A DNA stretch of 64,000 nucleotides from Cunninghamia lanceolata (GCA_027924645.1 BSBN01000254.1:16314501-16378500), one strand, 5' to 3'; numbered from the stretch's first letter, positions 22,713 through 33,214 are shown. Notes: generated by a model not told the origin, from the letters alone. Made by a program: numbers and translations.

Positions 22713-22717
22713 TATCT
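22713..22717. other. Target-site duplication TATCT (left)
   Basis: Identical to 36,506-36,510, directly outside the two LTRs of the copia element. Confidence 0.9.
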
Positions 22718-23166
22718 TGTTAGAATCTGAAAAGATTAATAACCCAGAAAATTAGTGCAAAGAATAGATATTAAAACTATGAATGCAAATGATACGAAAT
22801 CAAAATAGCAACACAGAGTTAGTCTCCAAGAGAGTAATGCAAATGCTAGAAGCAAAATAGCATTAAGAGGATGCAAAAGCAAAAGATGCAAAATACAAGC
22901 CAGGTAGCATGCTTATATAGACTAGGAAGAGAGAGGAGGTGGCAACACCGACCAATGAGGAGCAACCATCTATCGGACTAAAGATAGCAAAGTATCTTCC
23001 CAAGATAGCTAATGGATGCTCACATGTAGGAAGGTGACACCTCGCAACTACTCACCTAATAAGACATGCTTTATTAACCTAAGCGAGATTAATAGAAGTG
23101 TAGGAAAAACCTAGGAATATAGGAAAAATAAATAACCCATCTAGGAAATAAAAACCTACACTAACA
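22718..23166 (-). repeat. 3' LTR of the young copia element
   Basis: 449 bp, TGTTAGAATC...CACTAACA on the plus strand. Near-identical to 36,057-36,505. Confidence 0.94.
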
Positions 23167-23173
23167 CCCCCCC
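23167..23173 (-). other. Polypurine tract of the young copia element
   Basis: Seven C on the plus strand (seven G on the element strand) directly abut the 3' LTR. Confidence 0.7.
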
Positions 23174-23295
23174 ATAAGTGAAGCTTAGGTGGATGTAGAA
23201 ATGGGTCCCGGCAAATCAAGCCTGATGAGGTACCCATGTACATAAAAGTCCCCCCCAAAGAGAGAGAGAAGAGACCCCCCCAAAAGTAGAGAGAG

Positions 23296-24102
23296 TCAAG
23301 ACTCCGAGTGAGAGGAAGAAGCCCCCCCAGAAGATGAAGCATCCCGCACCCCCAGCAAAGCTCGCAAATGAAGGAACTTGCTCTCAGTGAAGGGTTTGGT
23401 AAAGATATCAGCAACCTGCTCGGAAGTCGGACAGTAGCGAAGGTCGATGACGTGGCTATGGATGAGCTCCCGGATGTAGTGCATGTGGACCTCTATGTGT
23501 TTGGTCCGCTGATGATGGACCAGATTCCGTGAGATCTGAATGGCACTCTGGTTGTCACAAAATATGACTGATGGCCGTCTGATCTGGATACCAAACTCAG
23601 TGAGAAGATTCTGAAGCCAAATGGCCTCAGTAGAGGCATTCACAGCCCCTCGATACTCGGCCTCAGTAGAAGATAGAGCAATAGCAGATTGCTTCTTGCT
23701 TGACCAACAAACAGGACCTGAACCAAGTGAGAAGCTGTAACCTGAAGTAGACTTGCGATCCTGAGAATCGTCCGCCCAATCAGAATCTGTGTAGCCCACC
23801 AAGTCAAGCTCAATACCCGCTGCATAGTGAATCCCAAGACTTTGAGAACCCTGAATGTAGTGAAGGATCCGCTTGGCTGCTTTCCAGTGCAGCTCATGAG
23901 GCTCCTGCATGAATCGAGAGACCATGCCTATAGCATATGAAATGTCAGGTCTCGTATGAGTCAGATAAATGAGACTCCCAACAAGCTGTCGGTACAAAGT
24001 GCCATCAACAAGTGGAGAAGAACACTGAGCCTCAAGTTTGACTCCAGAAAGAAAGGGAGTCGGAGCAGGCTTACAGTCAGCCATATGAAACCTCGAGAGC
24101 AA
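23296..24102 (-). pseudogene. Copia RNase H region (end of Pol)
   Basis: Begins with the usual linker after reverse transcriptase (MADCKPAPTPF) and GSLIYLTHTRPDISYA. It then gives the RNase H motifs YTDSDWADD (first catalytic Asp), STEAEYRG, FCDNQSAI and TKHIEVHMHYIREL, and ends VADIFTKPFTESKF. A Ser-rich tail precedes the stop. The frame differs from the reverse-transcriptase part to its right, so a frameshift lies between about 24,110 and 24,250. Confidence 0.92.
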
Positions 24103-24893
24103 ATCTAGAGCATACTTGGACTATGTGATGGTGATCCCGGAAGAAGACTGGTAGATCTCAATCCTGAGAAAGTAATGCAACAAGCCCAAGTCAGTCATCA
24201 AAAACCTGTCATGAAGGGCAGTTTTGACAGCCCCCAATGGTGGATGAAGAACTCCCTGTGATCAGCAAGTCATCAACATACAGAACTAGAAATAGGAGTG
24301 AATCATCCTACTGCAGAATGTAGACATTAGGATCAGAATGGCACCGAGTGAACCCAACTGATAGAAGAAAGGAATCCATCTTGGCATACCAGGCCCGAGG
24401 AGCCTGTTTGAGGCCATAGAGAGACTTCCGAAGAAGGCACACAAGTGAAGAATCCTGAAGGAACCCCTATGGCTGCTCCATGTAGATCTCCTCCTGAAGG
24501 TCACCGTGAAGAAAAGCACTCTTCACATCCATCTGGTGTACTTCCCAACGATTAGCTGCAGCAATGGCAAGAACAAGTCGGATGGAATTCATTCGGGCAA
24601 CTGGCGCAAAAGTCTCAGAGTAGTCAATCCCAGGAACCTGGGAGAATCTTTTGGCGACCAAGCGAGCCTTATACTTGTCAACTGACCCATCTGCTGCAAA
24701 TTTTGTTTGATAGATCCACTTACATCGAACAAGTTTTCTTCCCTTAGGAAAAGGGACAAGATCCCAAGTGTGGTTCCTCATCAAGGAACTATACTCCTCC
24801 TGCATAGCTGTATCCCACTCAGGAATACCAGAAGCCTCATGAAAAGACTGTGGATCTGAGGCAGTAGCAATGAAGACATGTGGAACATCCTGG
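24103..24893 (-). pseudogene. Copia reverse transcriptase
   Basis: From the insertion border the translation gives WVDxIQEEYSSLMRNHTWDL-type sequence, [54 protein letters not shown]. After an amber (about 24,467) come [20 protein letters not shown] and the YVDD active site (24,269-24,280). Another stop interrupts FYILQ...DDSLL and the frame shifts before the RNase H part. The 5' part of reverse transcriptase continues from the integrase region on the other side of the nested element. Confidence 0.9.
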
Positions 24894-25991
24894 TGTTGAT
24901 AACTGAGAGGGGGGGGGGTGAATCAGTTATCCTAATTAATTCCCTTATTGATCTTTCCTTTTAAATGAAGCAGCATAAAATCAAACACAAAACATTAACC
25001 ATGAAATAAGAAACACATGACACAGTATTTTTGACGTGGAAACCCTGTTAAGGGAGAAAACCACGGGGTGATTAACCCAAGAATTATTCTCTGTTAGAAG
25101 AATAGGAAGTTACAAAAAAATGGCACTTGCCAATTAGGGCTCACTGCCCGAGCACACTGCTCACAAGAGGCTCACTGCCTACAAGAAGACACACTGTCTT
25201 ACAAAGTGATAAGAATCACAGTCTTGAACTGATTGGAAGCATCTGCATATGCTGGAGTTCAGTTCCGGTTAGGTTCAGTACACTGATCTGCTGCACTTCA
25301 TCTTTCCTCTGTTCTTTAGTCTGCTATCCTTTCACATACCGGATCTTTCTTGCTACTTCTGCTCTGCTTTGGACTTGTTCGCATATCCCTTCACACATTT
25401 TTCACCCCTTTACAACTAAATCCATCCTCTATATATATCCGCACAAGTAATTTCATCACTTTTCTAGTCGGCATCCGGAACAGTCTAGTTTCTTACAAAC
25501 TTAGTTCTGTCGGCTGAATCCTTGCTCACCAAGCAATGCAGATCAAGCATATACTTGTAGATATCATCAATTATGTCGGCCAAACATGATTCATGCCTCC
25601 GCAACCTTTATCATCATCTGTAACACATCCGGAAAGTAGTCTGATACTCTGTCAGTCAGTTCTTCCTCTGTTTTCACTGTCTCTCAGGAATCCGGTACTC
25701 AACTATTCATATCTTTTTCCTTGTCCAACTCCGGAGGCTAAATCCTTGGAATATACCACTCAAGATAGTCCTCTTGACTTCCCCAGATCCGCACTGCACC
25801 AAGACACTTCCTCTGAGAGATCCGGACCAATCTGTCGGACCTTGCCACATGCTCTGTTCTTGTTCACCGGACCACAACAATCTTCAATCTGACTTCCGGT
25901 AGAGACATATCATGACTTGCGGATATGTGGGATGACCTTTGTTGCCATCAATGACAACAACCATGAATCCATATAGTGTCTCTTGCCAACA
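24894..25991 (-). repeat. 3' LTR of the intact two-ORF element
   Basis: TGTTGATAACTGAGAGG...CTTGCCAACA on the plus strand. It contains the (A/G)CTCACTGCC tandem stretch at about 25,137-25,205 and many CCGG sites. Confidence 0.94.
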
Positions 25992-26150
25992 ATCTCCCCC
26001 TTTGGCATTGATGGCAACACTTAGTGAAAAATGACTAAGTGTTTACACTATGCTCCCCCTTTGCTGATGCTCTGTCTTTATATACAATTTCTGGAACTCC
26101 CCCTGAGTTGGATTCCTCATTTTTCACTGCTCCTCACTCCCCCTTTGACA
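25992..26150 (-). other. Four polypurine tracts upstream of the 3' LTR
   Basis: On the element strand CAAAGGGGGAG-type sequences lie at 25,994-26,005, 26,053-26,064, 26,097-26,107 and 26,137-26,149. The one next to the LTR is the expected plus-strand primer. All four are matched in position in the older copy (9,724-9,879). Confidence 0.75.
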
Positions 26151-26223
26151 TCAATGGCAAAGGGTAGGGTCCGCACACCAAAATTTTCAAAAATTTTCTA
26201 TATATAGCCGCATATTTACATAC

Positions 26224-29200
26224 TCACATATACTGCAGAATGTCTGCAAAGGATGTGTGCAATTGAACCATTTCAGTAGCCCAACTTAGCTTCATTCTGT
26301 CCAAAATTGAAATGTGACCACTCAACAAAAATGCAAAAGCTTCTGCCCGCCTGAGATCTGTCGGATCTTTTGTTTGGGCGGTGGTCTGGGCATCACTGAT
26401 GGCCTCATGCATAGTTTCCAACTTAGGGACTATAATCCTTCTAAGTTCTCCCATCCGGTTGGTAATGTTCTTCCTCTCCTTCTCAAGATTCTTTATTTCA
26501 TTCAAGACTGCAATAGTCTGACATTCTTGATTTATTATAGAGGAAGAGAGAGGATCAAAACTTTGAGATAAGCTTTGAAGCTTGTCCTGTTCCTCTTTTA
26601 TTTTCTTGTCAATTGCAGCTGTTGCCTTTGACCAAGATATACAAAATTTGTAGATGTCACCGCCATCCTTAAGAGCATTCTCTAAGCTCTTTATTCCAAT
26701 GCTTACAATCTTCCTATCCTTAGAGATTAATTCTAATATTTCAGAAAATCTCTTATCCAAAAATTCCTTCCGGACCTTTTCTTCAGCTGATTTTTCTAGA
26801 GAATTAAAATGTGTATCAATACTGCTGACTAAGGTTTTTAGATTACCGGAAGTGGAGGCTGTCGGATCTATCTGGATTGATGGCATGATCTTTACAAGTA
26901 CTCCGGAAGCAGCCTCTATCAACTCACAGTCTTCCATATGAGACTTCAGAAGCTTTTCATTTGCCTTGGCATTTGCAAATGAAGCTATCTTCATTGTTTG
27001 TACCGGAGAGAGAGAGTCAAAATCAAATGGACCTTTTAGAAGCTCCGGTTCATCAATCTCTAGAGTTTCTTTGCTCAAAAATTGTTGAACAGTTTGTGCA
27101 GTGTCTCTTGCCGGAGACAGATGTTTCTTTTCTTCTGCAGTCTTAGAACTGTCAACCTCTTTGTCTGTCACCACTGCTTCCTTCTCCTGCAATTGCTCTT
27201 CTTCTTTGGATCCGGAGACTGTAGGGGAAACCGGAGGAGAGATGCTTGCTTGTTCATGGGCCACTTCTTCTGGAGCAGAGGGTCCCAAGTCCTCACTTGT
27301 CTGTTCAGGGCTCACTTCTTCCGGAACAGAAGATTCCAAATCAGCAGCTGTTTCTGCACCTAAGTCCTCTACAACAGGAAGATTGAACCTTTTGAAGGCC
27401 TTCCGGAGGATCTCTTCTGTCTCTTGTGCCACTTTGTCAGTCTCACCAAGCATGAGCTGATTCATCCTGGCTTTACTTCTGAACTCATCTTTGCAGTCCT
27501 TGAAGATCATGTTCATTGTCTTGGGATCAATTTGAGGATATAGCTGAATAGCTATCTGCTCCCGGATCTCAAGATCTTTGGCATGAGCATTATTCTTTCT
27601 TACTTCCATTTCCTTCTCTAGGCTTTTAGGAATGAGAGATATGATCTCAATGAAAGCCTTATTGTATGTGTTCAGATATTTAACTGTGGCTTCCTGCAGA
27701 GTCTTTTGGTCTGCCTCACTGAAGTCATCATAGGATTCAGTCATTGGTTGAAGGTTTCCATCCACCGTGACCGACTTGATTATGCTCTCTAGTGACAGAG
27801 TGGGCTTTTCAACAGTTACCTCTGCCATTTCATCCTTGTCTTGGCCTGTGGAGGGCTTACCGGATCCTTTCTTCTTCTGTTTCTTTACTTCTCTTACTCC
27901 CTCATCTGATTCTGTTTCCTCTTCATCCTTTTGGCTTTCATAAGCCCTTGATGCTTTTGTCTTGGATCTTTTACCGGATGCCTGGACTTCCGGTTTTGAG
28001 CTTTTGGTTGTGGAAGGTGCAGATCTCTTTGATGATCTGGTCCGGGTGGGAGCTTCAACCGGAGCACTTTCTTTGCTTTTCTCTTCTTCCTCAGCCTTTC
28101 TCCTCTTTTCCCGGCTGGCATCAAGTGCCTCTTTTGAGATGCCTAGGCCTTGAGCAATGTGCTCTACCTCTTTTCTCACTTTTCTCTTAATCTCAGGTTC
28201 CCTGAGTTCTACATGTATTTTCACACTCAGCTCCTCAAAGGTTCCAAACCTTTCTGCCTTAGGATCTTTGGGCTGACTTAGCATGTGTTGAACATGCAGC
28301 TCCACTATTTGTTCATCCACTTCATACCCCATGGGCATGATCCAGACAGTCCTTGGCTCCACTGCCTCCATTAGGCACTGATCAGTGTCAACCATAAAGC
28401 ACACTGAGTCCTTGTATTTCTCAATGAGAGACTGGGGAATTCTCTCTCTTGCTTGCATCATGCTCTGAAAGTTTTTGAAGTATCCCCATAGAGCTGTATT
28501 TCTCGCTTTTGCATCCCCAAGTCCATGCAAATAGTCTCTTATCTGGACTGCAACAGGTTTGTCATTCTGCCATACCCATCCACTTGTTCCGGGTAGCTCA
28601 TTCATGAAGTAAAAGAATAGACATACAATGAGAGTACCATACTTAAAGGAGTTCTTCTTGTCTTTCTTGATTTTCTGTACATTTTCCATTAATTGGCTTA
28701 GTAGTAGTTCACAAAGATCATATTCTGCATTCTTTCTTAGCATTTCATAGGCTGTGTATATTGCAGTTCCGGATACAGAATTCTCCCTGCTGGAGTGATA
28801 GATCTTGTATCCTATTATCATTGATGCATATTTGATATCCGGATCTGAAATATCTTCAATGGTCATTGCCCTCTTATCATATTTTGATCCGGTGGCCTCA
28901 GTTACAACGTTGTTCTTGACAGATTTGAGGATAGGTACCCCTCCGGAAGAGTATAGACCAGTTACTGCTCTAATTGCTTCTTTTGTGATCTTACAGGGTC
29001 TATCTAGCCAAAGGAAGTTGTCATGCATCCTGCTCAGTACATACCGGACCCATTCATCTTCTTCAAAGCTAGGGAAATGAATAAATTGCTCAAATTGTTT
29101 CTTCTGGATACCCTTATACTCTGGTTTGAGCTCAAAAGTATTGTCTATCAGTTGCTTGTGATAGAGGTCTCTTAATTTGAATTCCCCAAATTCCTCAATG

Positions 29201-29358
29201 TTTGCGTGTATGTAAACCCTAATATCTTCAGTATGTAAAACTCTGTGGGGAACACTAGAGAAGGCTCCTAGTGGATCTACCTCCAATGATTTGTAGGGAT
29301 GTTTCTTGAATGAGGGGCGAGGTCTATCAGAGATCTTAACTATGTTTGGAGTAGCCAT
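26224..29358 (-). CDS. ORF2 of the two-ORF element: 1,044-residue protein of unknown function
   Basis: Full-length intact frame from MATPNIVKISD to DILQYM. Residues 1-380 look globular, with conserved stretches shared with the broken copy: HPYKSLEVDPL (20-30), the ITKEAIRAVTGLY region (124-136), KRAMTIEDI (162-170), IIGYKIYHSS (181-190) and a hydrophobic LIVCLFFYFMNELP (243-256). Residues about 380-510 are Lys/Glu/Ser-rich with basic clusters such as KKQKKKGSGK. Two helical, probably coiled-coil regions follow, with an acidic Ser/Pro/Glu linker between. No catalytic motif of a polymerase, integrase, protease or envelope glycoprotein is visible and there is no signal peptide. It could be a second structural protein, an env-like ORF as in some SIRE elements, or a captured host domain resembling the plant transposon-protein class; none is established. 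Confidence 0.85.
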   Translation of the reverse strand: MATPNIVKISDRPRPSFKKHPYKSLEVDPLGAFSSVPHRVLHTEDIRVYIHANIEEFGEFKLRDLYHKQLIDNTFELKPEYKGIQKKQFEQFIHFPSFEEDEWVRYVLSRMHDNFLWLDRPCKITKEAIRAVTGLYSSGGVPILKSVKNNVVTEATGSKYDKRAMTIEDISDPDIKYASMIIGYKIYHSSRENSVSGTAIYTAYEMLRKNAEYDLCELLLSQLMENVQKIKKDKKNSFKYGTLIVCLFFYFMNELPGTSGWVWQNDKPVAVQIRDYLHGLGDAKARNTALWGYFKNFQSMMQARERIPQSLIEKYKDSVCFMVDTDQCLMEAVEPRTVWIMPMGYEVDEQIVELHVQHMLSQPKDPKAERFGTFEELSVKIHVELREPEIKRKVRKEVEHIAQGLGISKEALDASREKRRKAEEEEKSKESAPVEAPTRTRSSKRSAPSTTKSSKPEVQASGKRSKTKASRAYESQKDEEETESDEGVREVKKQKKKGSGKPSTGQDKDEMAEVTVEKPTLSLESIIKSVTVDGNLQPMTESYDDFSEADQKTLQEATVKYLNTYNKAFIEIISLIPKSLEKEMEVRKNNAHAKDLEIREQIAIQLYPQIDPKTMNMIFKDCKDEFRSKARMNQLMLGETDKVAQETEEILRKAFKRFNLPVVEDLGAETAADLESSVPEEVSPEQTSEDLGPSAPEEVAHEQASISPPVSPTVSGSKEEEQLQEKEAVVTDKEVDSSKTAEEKKHLSPARDTAQTVQQFLSKETLEIDEPELLKGPFDFDSLSPVQTMKIASFANAKANEKLLKSHMEDCELIEAASGVLVKIMPSIQIDPTASTSGNLKTLVSSIDTHFNSLEKSAEEKVRKEFLDKRFSEILELISKDRKIVSIGIKSLENALKDGGDIYKFCISWSKATAAIDKKIKEEQDKLQSLSQSFDPLSSSIINQECQTIAVLNEIKNLEKERKNITNRMGELRRIIVPKLETMHEAISDAQTTAQTKDPTDLRRAEAFAFLLSGHISILDRMKLSWATEMVQLHTSFADILQYM

Positions 29359-30011
29359 TCTTCAAAGATTTGCAGTGAGGCAATGAAAAACGAAGAATAC
29401 CTTATGCGCCTTCGGTTTGCACTGAGTGGTTGGATTGATTTCTTTATGCAATAGCTTCGGCAGGAGATCCTTGGTGTGCTTGATGAACCTTGTTGCAGAG
29501 CTCCACTATTCGCTTCTTCTCAAGTGTAGAATGAGCAGATAACTTTTGAGAAATCCCTTATATTGCTCCGCAAACCCTAATATCTATCTGCAATAAATGC
29601 TTCACCTGCATTATTCCGGTTTGCCATGTCTGGACAGCTTGGAGTATCCCGGATTAGTCCTGATCACTGAATATCATCCGGATCTTCAAATCATGAATAA
29701 ATCTAGGTAACATATTACAAGAACATCCCAAACACTCTGTCCAATCCGCAAGACAAGATCGTGCACTTCCGGATCTCTCCGGACCTTTTTGTAATCCTTT
29801 ATCATACCGGAGCACCTCCCTGAGCAGGACTTATTTGATCGATCACAGCTTCTTCATAACTCCATGCGGACCTCTGAAAACTTGACTGAAGTATCTCAAG
29901 ACTCATATCTACAAACCCTTTGATCCGCATCTTGTGCCACAACCGGCACCACTTGTTTGGCTGGGGGAACAAGATTTTCTTTGAGTCTCCCCCTGAGCCT
30001 GAGCTCACTTT
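29359..30011 (-). other. Spacer between ORF1 and ORF2
   Basis: About 650 bp. It contains a purine tract (29,985-29,997) just after ORF1 and no convincing third ORF. The short frame at 29,802-30,008 is not kept in the older copy. It may serve as the leader for ORF2 expression, by splicing or internal initiation; nothing in the sequence decides this. Confidence 0.5.
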
Positions 30012-31190
30012 TTAATTTCCGGAAGAAATATCAGCACCAGAGTCTGGTGCGGATCCAACCTCTACATTCTCTGAACTTTTCTTCACCCAAATCTTGCTCA
30101 TCTGATTCCTAACCTCATCCGCATTCATCTTTTGTTTACCCTTGTCTTGATTCTGATTATACACCGGACCTCTTTTGTCCTGGTTCTTGTTTCTGCAGAC
30201 TTTAGCATTATGACCGGACCTATTGCAGATTTGACAAATAACATTTCTTTGCATATTTGACTGATATCCCCTTGATCTGCATTGATTAGCCATATGACCT
30301 ACTCTATTGCATGTAAAGCATCTACCTTTGAATGATTTGTTTACTTGCATAATTCTGCATTCATGGGATTTGTGTCCATACCTTTTGCAGTTGAAGCACT
30401 GTCCGTAGAAGGATGAATTAATCTGATTCATTCTCATTCTGCACTGATTAGCTTTGTGACCAAAATGGTTGCAGCTGTGGCAGTATCCATTGAAGGATGG
30501 ATATTTATGAGCATTTGGCTGTCTTACCGGAGGTCTTCTAGGCCTGCTCCTTGGATTTTCTGATCCAAGATTCCTCTGACCGGATCCGGAGCTTTCTCCT
30601 TTCTCATATCCCAAACCATACTTGTCATCAGTCCTCTTTTGACTTCCAAGAAGAACTTCAAGTTGAGCAGAACTTATCTTGAATTTCTCTTTATATTCAT
30701 TTGCTGTTTGAAGGTCTCTTTTGAGAGAGGTAATTTGATCCTCAAGTTTTTCTTCATTATCTTTGGCATTTTCAAGATCAGATTCAAGATGTCTGATAAT
30801 CCTGTCCATCTGGTGGCATTCTTCTGATTTTTCCTTAAGAGATTGTCTTAGATTGTCTTCAGCCTTTCTTTTTTCTTCAATCTCTTGAGTGAACTTTATA
30901 GTTCCTGATTCCATTTCATGTCTTAACATAATGACTTCTTTTGATAACTTTTCACATAACTTGGTTTGCTCAGTCAATTCTTCATTTGTATTGCTTTCTT
31001 CACTTTGTCTTGCCAACTGTTGGAGCAGCTCCTTTCTCTTTTTCATAGAGAGACTTAATTTGTCTTTTAATTCCCTCATGAATTCATCAGCCTGTTTGAG
31101 TCTTTCTTTTAATTCACTGACTTCAGAATTTGACTGTTCAAGATCCTCAAGGGCAGTCTTGAGTTGCTCCCTTAAACCATATGCATCCAT
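30012..31190 (-). CDS. ORF1 of the two-ORF element: Gag-like protein with coiled coil and four zinc knuckles
   Basis: 392 residues. Residues 5-180 form a highly charged heptad-like coiled coil (REQLKTALEDLEQ ... RDLQTANEYKEKF). A basic Ser/Arg/Pro linker (200-230) leads into four exact CX2CX4HX4C knuckles: C237-C240-H245-C250, C265-C268-H273-C278, C291-C294-H299-C304 and C319-C322-H327-C332. CCHC knuckles in retroelement Gag bind RNA, so it probably packages the transcript. The N-terminal part is not the usual copia Gag fold (no YxxW-type UBN2 start), which is odd. It starts 52 bases after the primer site. The gene is intact, and a broken copy lies at 4,583-5,764. Confidence 0.9.
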   Translation of the reverse strand: MDAYGLREQLKTALEDLEQSNSEVSELKERLKQADEFMRELKDKLSLSMKKRKELLQQLARQSEESNTNEELTEQTKLCEKLSKEVIMLRHEMESGTIKFTQEIEEKRKAEDNLRQSLKEKSEECHQMDRIIRHLESDLENAKDNEEKLEDQITSLKRDLQTANEYKEKFKISSAQLEVLLGSQKRTDDKYGLGYEKGESSGSGQRNLGSENPRSRPRRPPVRQPNAHKYPSFNGYCHSCNHFGHKANQCRMRMNQINSSFYGQCFNCKRYGHKSHECRIMQVNKSFKGRCFTCNRVGHMANQCRSRGYQSNMQRNVICQICNRSGHNAKVCRNKNQDKRGPVYNQNQDKGKQKMNADEVRNQMSKIWVKKSSENVEVGSAPDSGADISSGN

Positions 31191-31241
31191 TTGAAATCCC
31201 AGATCTTCCTCAAGCTGTTAGGCTCTATTAGGAGGAACTTA

Positions 31242-31253
31242 GCTCTGATACCA
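31242..31253 (-). other. Primer-binding site of the intact two-ORF element
   Basis: The reverse complement is TGGTATCAGAGC, a perfect initiator-Met type site two bases from the LTR. Confidence 0.9.
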
Positions 31254-31255
31254 AT

Positions 31256-32352
31256 TGTTGATAACTGAGAGGGGGGGGGTGAATCAGTTATCCTAATTAA
31301 TTCCCTTATTGATCTTTCCTTTTAAATGAAGCAGCATAAAATCAAACACAAAACATTAACCATGAAATAAGAAACACATGACACAGTATTTTTGACGTGG
31401 AAACCCTATTAAGGGAGAAAACCACGGGGTGATTAACCCAAGAATTATTCTCTGTTAGAAGAATAGGAAGTTACAAAAAAATGGCACTTGCCAATTAGGG
31501 CTCACTGCCCAAGCACACTGCTCACAAGAGGCTCACTGCCTACAAGAAGACACACTGTCTTACAAAGTGATAAGAATCACAGTCTTGAACTGATTGGAAG
31601 CATCTGCATATGCTGGAGTTCAGTTCCGGTTAGGTTCAGTACACTGATCTGCTGCACTTCATCTTTCCTCTGTTCTTTAGTCTGCTATCCTTTCACATAC
31701 CGGATCTTTCTTGCTACTTCTGCTCTGCTCTGGACTTGTTCGCATATCCCTTCACACATTTTTCACCCCTTTACAACTAAATCCATCCTCTATATATATC
31801 CGCACAAGTAATTTCATCACTTTTCTAGTCGGCATCCGGAACAGTCTAGTTTCTTACAAACTTAGTTCTGTCGGCTGAATCCTTGCTCACCAAGCAATGC
31901 GGATCAAGCATATACTTGTAGATATCATCAATTATGTCGGCCAAACATGATTCATGCCTCCGCAACCTTTATCATCATCTGTAACACATCCGGAAAGTAG
32001 TCTGATACTCTGTCAGTCAGTTCTTCCTCTGTTTTCACTGTCTCTCAGGAATCCGGTACTCAACTATTCATATCTTTTTCCTTGTCCAACTCCGGAGGCT
32101 AAATCCTTGGAATATACCACTCAAGATAGTCCTCTTGACTTCCCCAGATCCGCACTGCACCAAGACACTTCCTCTGAGAGATCCGGACCAATCTGTCGGA
32201 CCTTGCCACATGCTCTGTTCTTGTTCACCGGACCACAACAATCTTCAATCTGACTTCCGGTAGAGACATATCATGACTTGCGGATATGTGGGATGACCTT
32301 TGTTGCCATCAATGACAACAACCATGAATCCATATAGTGTCTCTTGCCAACA
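31256..32352 (-). repeat. 5' LTR of the intact two-ORF element
   Basis: 1,097 bp, near-identical to 24,894-25,991. Short frames inside it are duplicated in both LTRs and are not genes. Confidence 0.94.
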
Positions 32353-32357
32353 CCTGG
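32353..32357. other. Target-site duplication CCTGG (right)
   Basis: Matches 24,889-24,893 exactly. Confidence 0.9.
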
Positions 32358-33214
32358 AACTGTGAACGAGTTCGCTTGGTGTCTGATGGATCCCCAACCC
32401 AATCACCTGCAGACTGCAAGGTCTGTCTAGCCCAAAGTGGATCGGAAGATGGAGAATCTGGAGGAGAATCATCAACCTCTGAATGATGACTAGGAGAGGA
32501 AGGAGGTGAGTCCTCTGAATCGCTCTCTGCATCAGAAGTGGAGGTAGAAGACTGCTCAGGTGAATCTGACTCATCAGAAGATCTGTCATGTATCCCAAGT
32601 GACTCCAATGTCAAAGTAGAGGGAGTTGGAGAAGTGATAGAAAGTGAGCTCGAAGAGCCCTCCTCAAACTGAACACTCCTTTCAATGAACAACTCATGTG
32701 TAGTAGGGTGGAGCAACCGATAACCCTTCACACCATCAGGATAACCTACAAATATGCAAGGTTTGCTCTGCGGATCTAATGCCTTGCGTTTCTCTGTAGG
32801 AATGTGGGACCATGCAGAAGAACCAAAAACTCGAAAGTGCTTAACTGATGGTTTCTGACCGCTCCAAGCTTCAAAAGGAGTGACTCCCTTCAAGGCTCGG
32901 TGAGGAACACGGTTCTGGATATAACAAGCACAGTTAATGGCCTCTGCCCAATACTGTGGTGCAAGAGATCTGGAGTGAATCATGCAGTTCGCCATTTCCT
33001 TCAAGGACCTATTCTTCCGTTCTGCAACACCGTTCTGCTGAGGATTGTATGGAATTGAATGCTGCAAATCAATCCCCTCTAAAGTGCAAAACCTCTCAAA
33101 TCGATGGTTGACATACTCACCACCATTGTCAGTGCGCAAAACTTTGATGGCTTTCCCGGATTGCTTCTCTACAAAAGTCTTGAAGTCCTGAAAATGATCA
33201 AATACCTCTGACTT
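32358..33214 (-). pseudogene. Copia integrase, C-terminal part
   Basis: Continues the integrase after an amber at about 33,215. It contains LRTDNGGEYVNHRF (second catalytic Asp), PYNPQQNGVAERKNRSLK (catalytic Glu), the copia C-terminal motif HFRVFGSSAWSHIP, CIFVGYPDGVKGYRLL and an acidic Ser-rich linker leading to reverse transcriptase. It is cut by the nested element at 32,352. Confidence 0.92.

Larger units (their letters stand above)
24894..32352 (-). mobile_element. Intact two-ORF non-autonomous LTR retrotransposon (nested)
   Basis: LTRs at 24,894-25,991 (1,098 bp) and 31,256-32,352 (1,097 bp) differ by about four substitutions and one G in a homopolymer. They are flanked by a perfect CCTGG duplication (24,889-24,893 and 32,353-32,357). 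A perfect initiator-Met primer site adjoins the right LTR and purine tracts adjoin the left LTR. Only two ORFs are present: a Gag-like zinc-knuckle protein and a 1,044-residue protein. No protease, integrase, reverse transcriptase or RNase H was found in any frame, so movement must depend on another element. It interrupts the pol gene of the young copia element. Confidence 0.93.

Noticed and set aside
23079..23414. 111-residue minus ORF overlapping the end of the RNase H frame
   Set aside because: It straddles the LTR/purine-tract border and is out of frame with Pol.
30012..30060. DSGA motif at the C-terminus of ORF1 as a possible aspartic protease
   Set aside because: It is six residues from the stop with no protease fold around it, and the other copy has PEFGANI at the same place, so it is chance.
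31488..32253. Pairs of ORFs (107 and 99 residues) repeated at 25,127-25,892 and 31,488-32,253
   Set aside because: They lie inside the two LTR copies; identity reflects LTR duplication, not genes.
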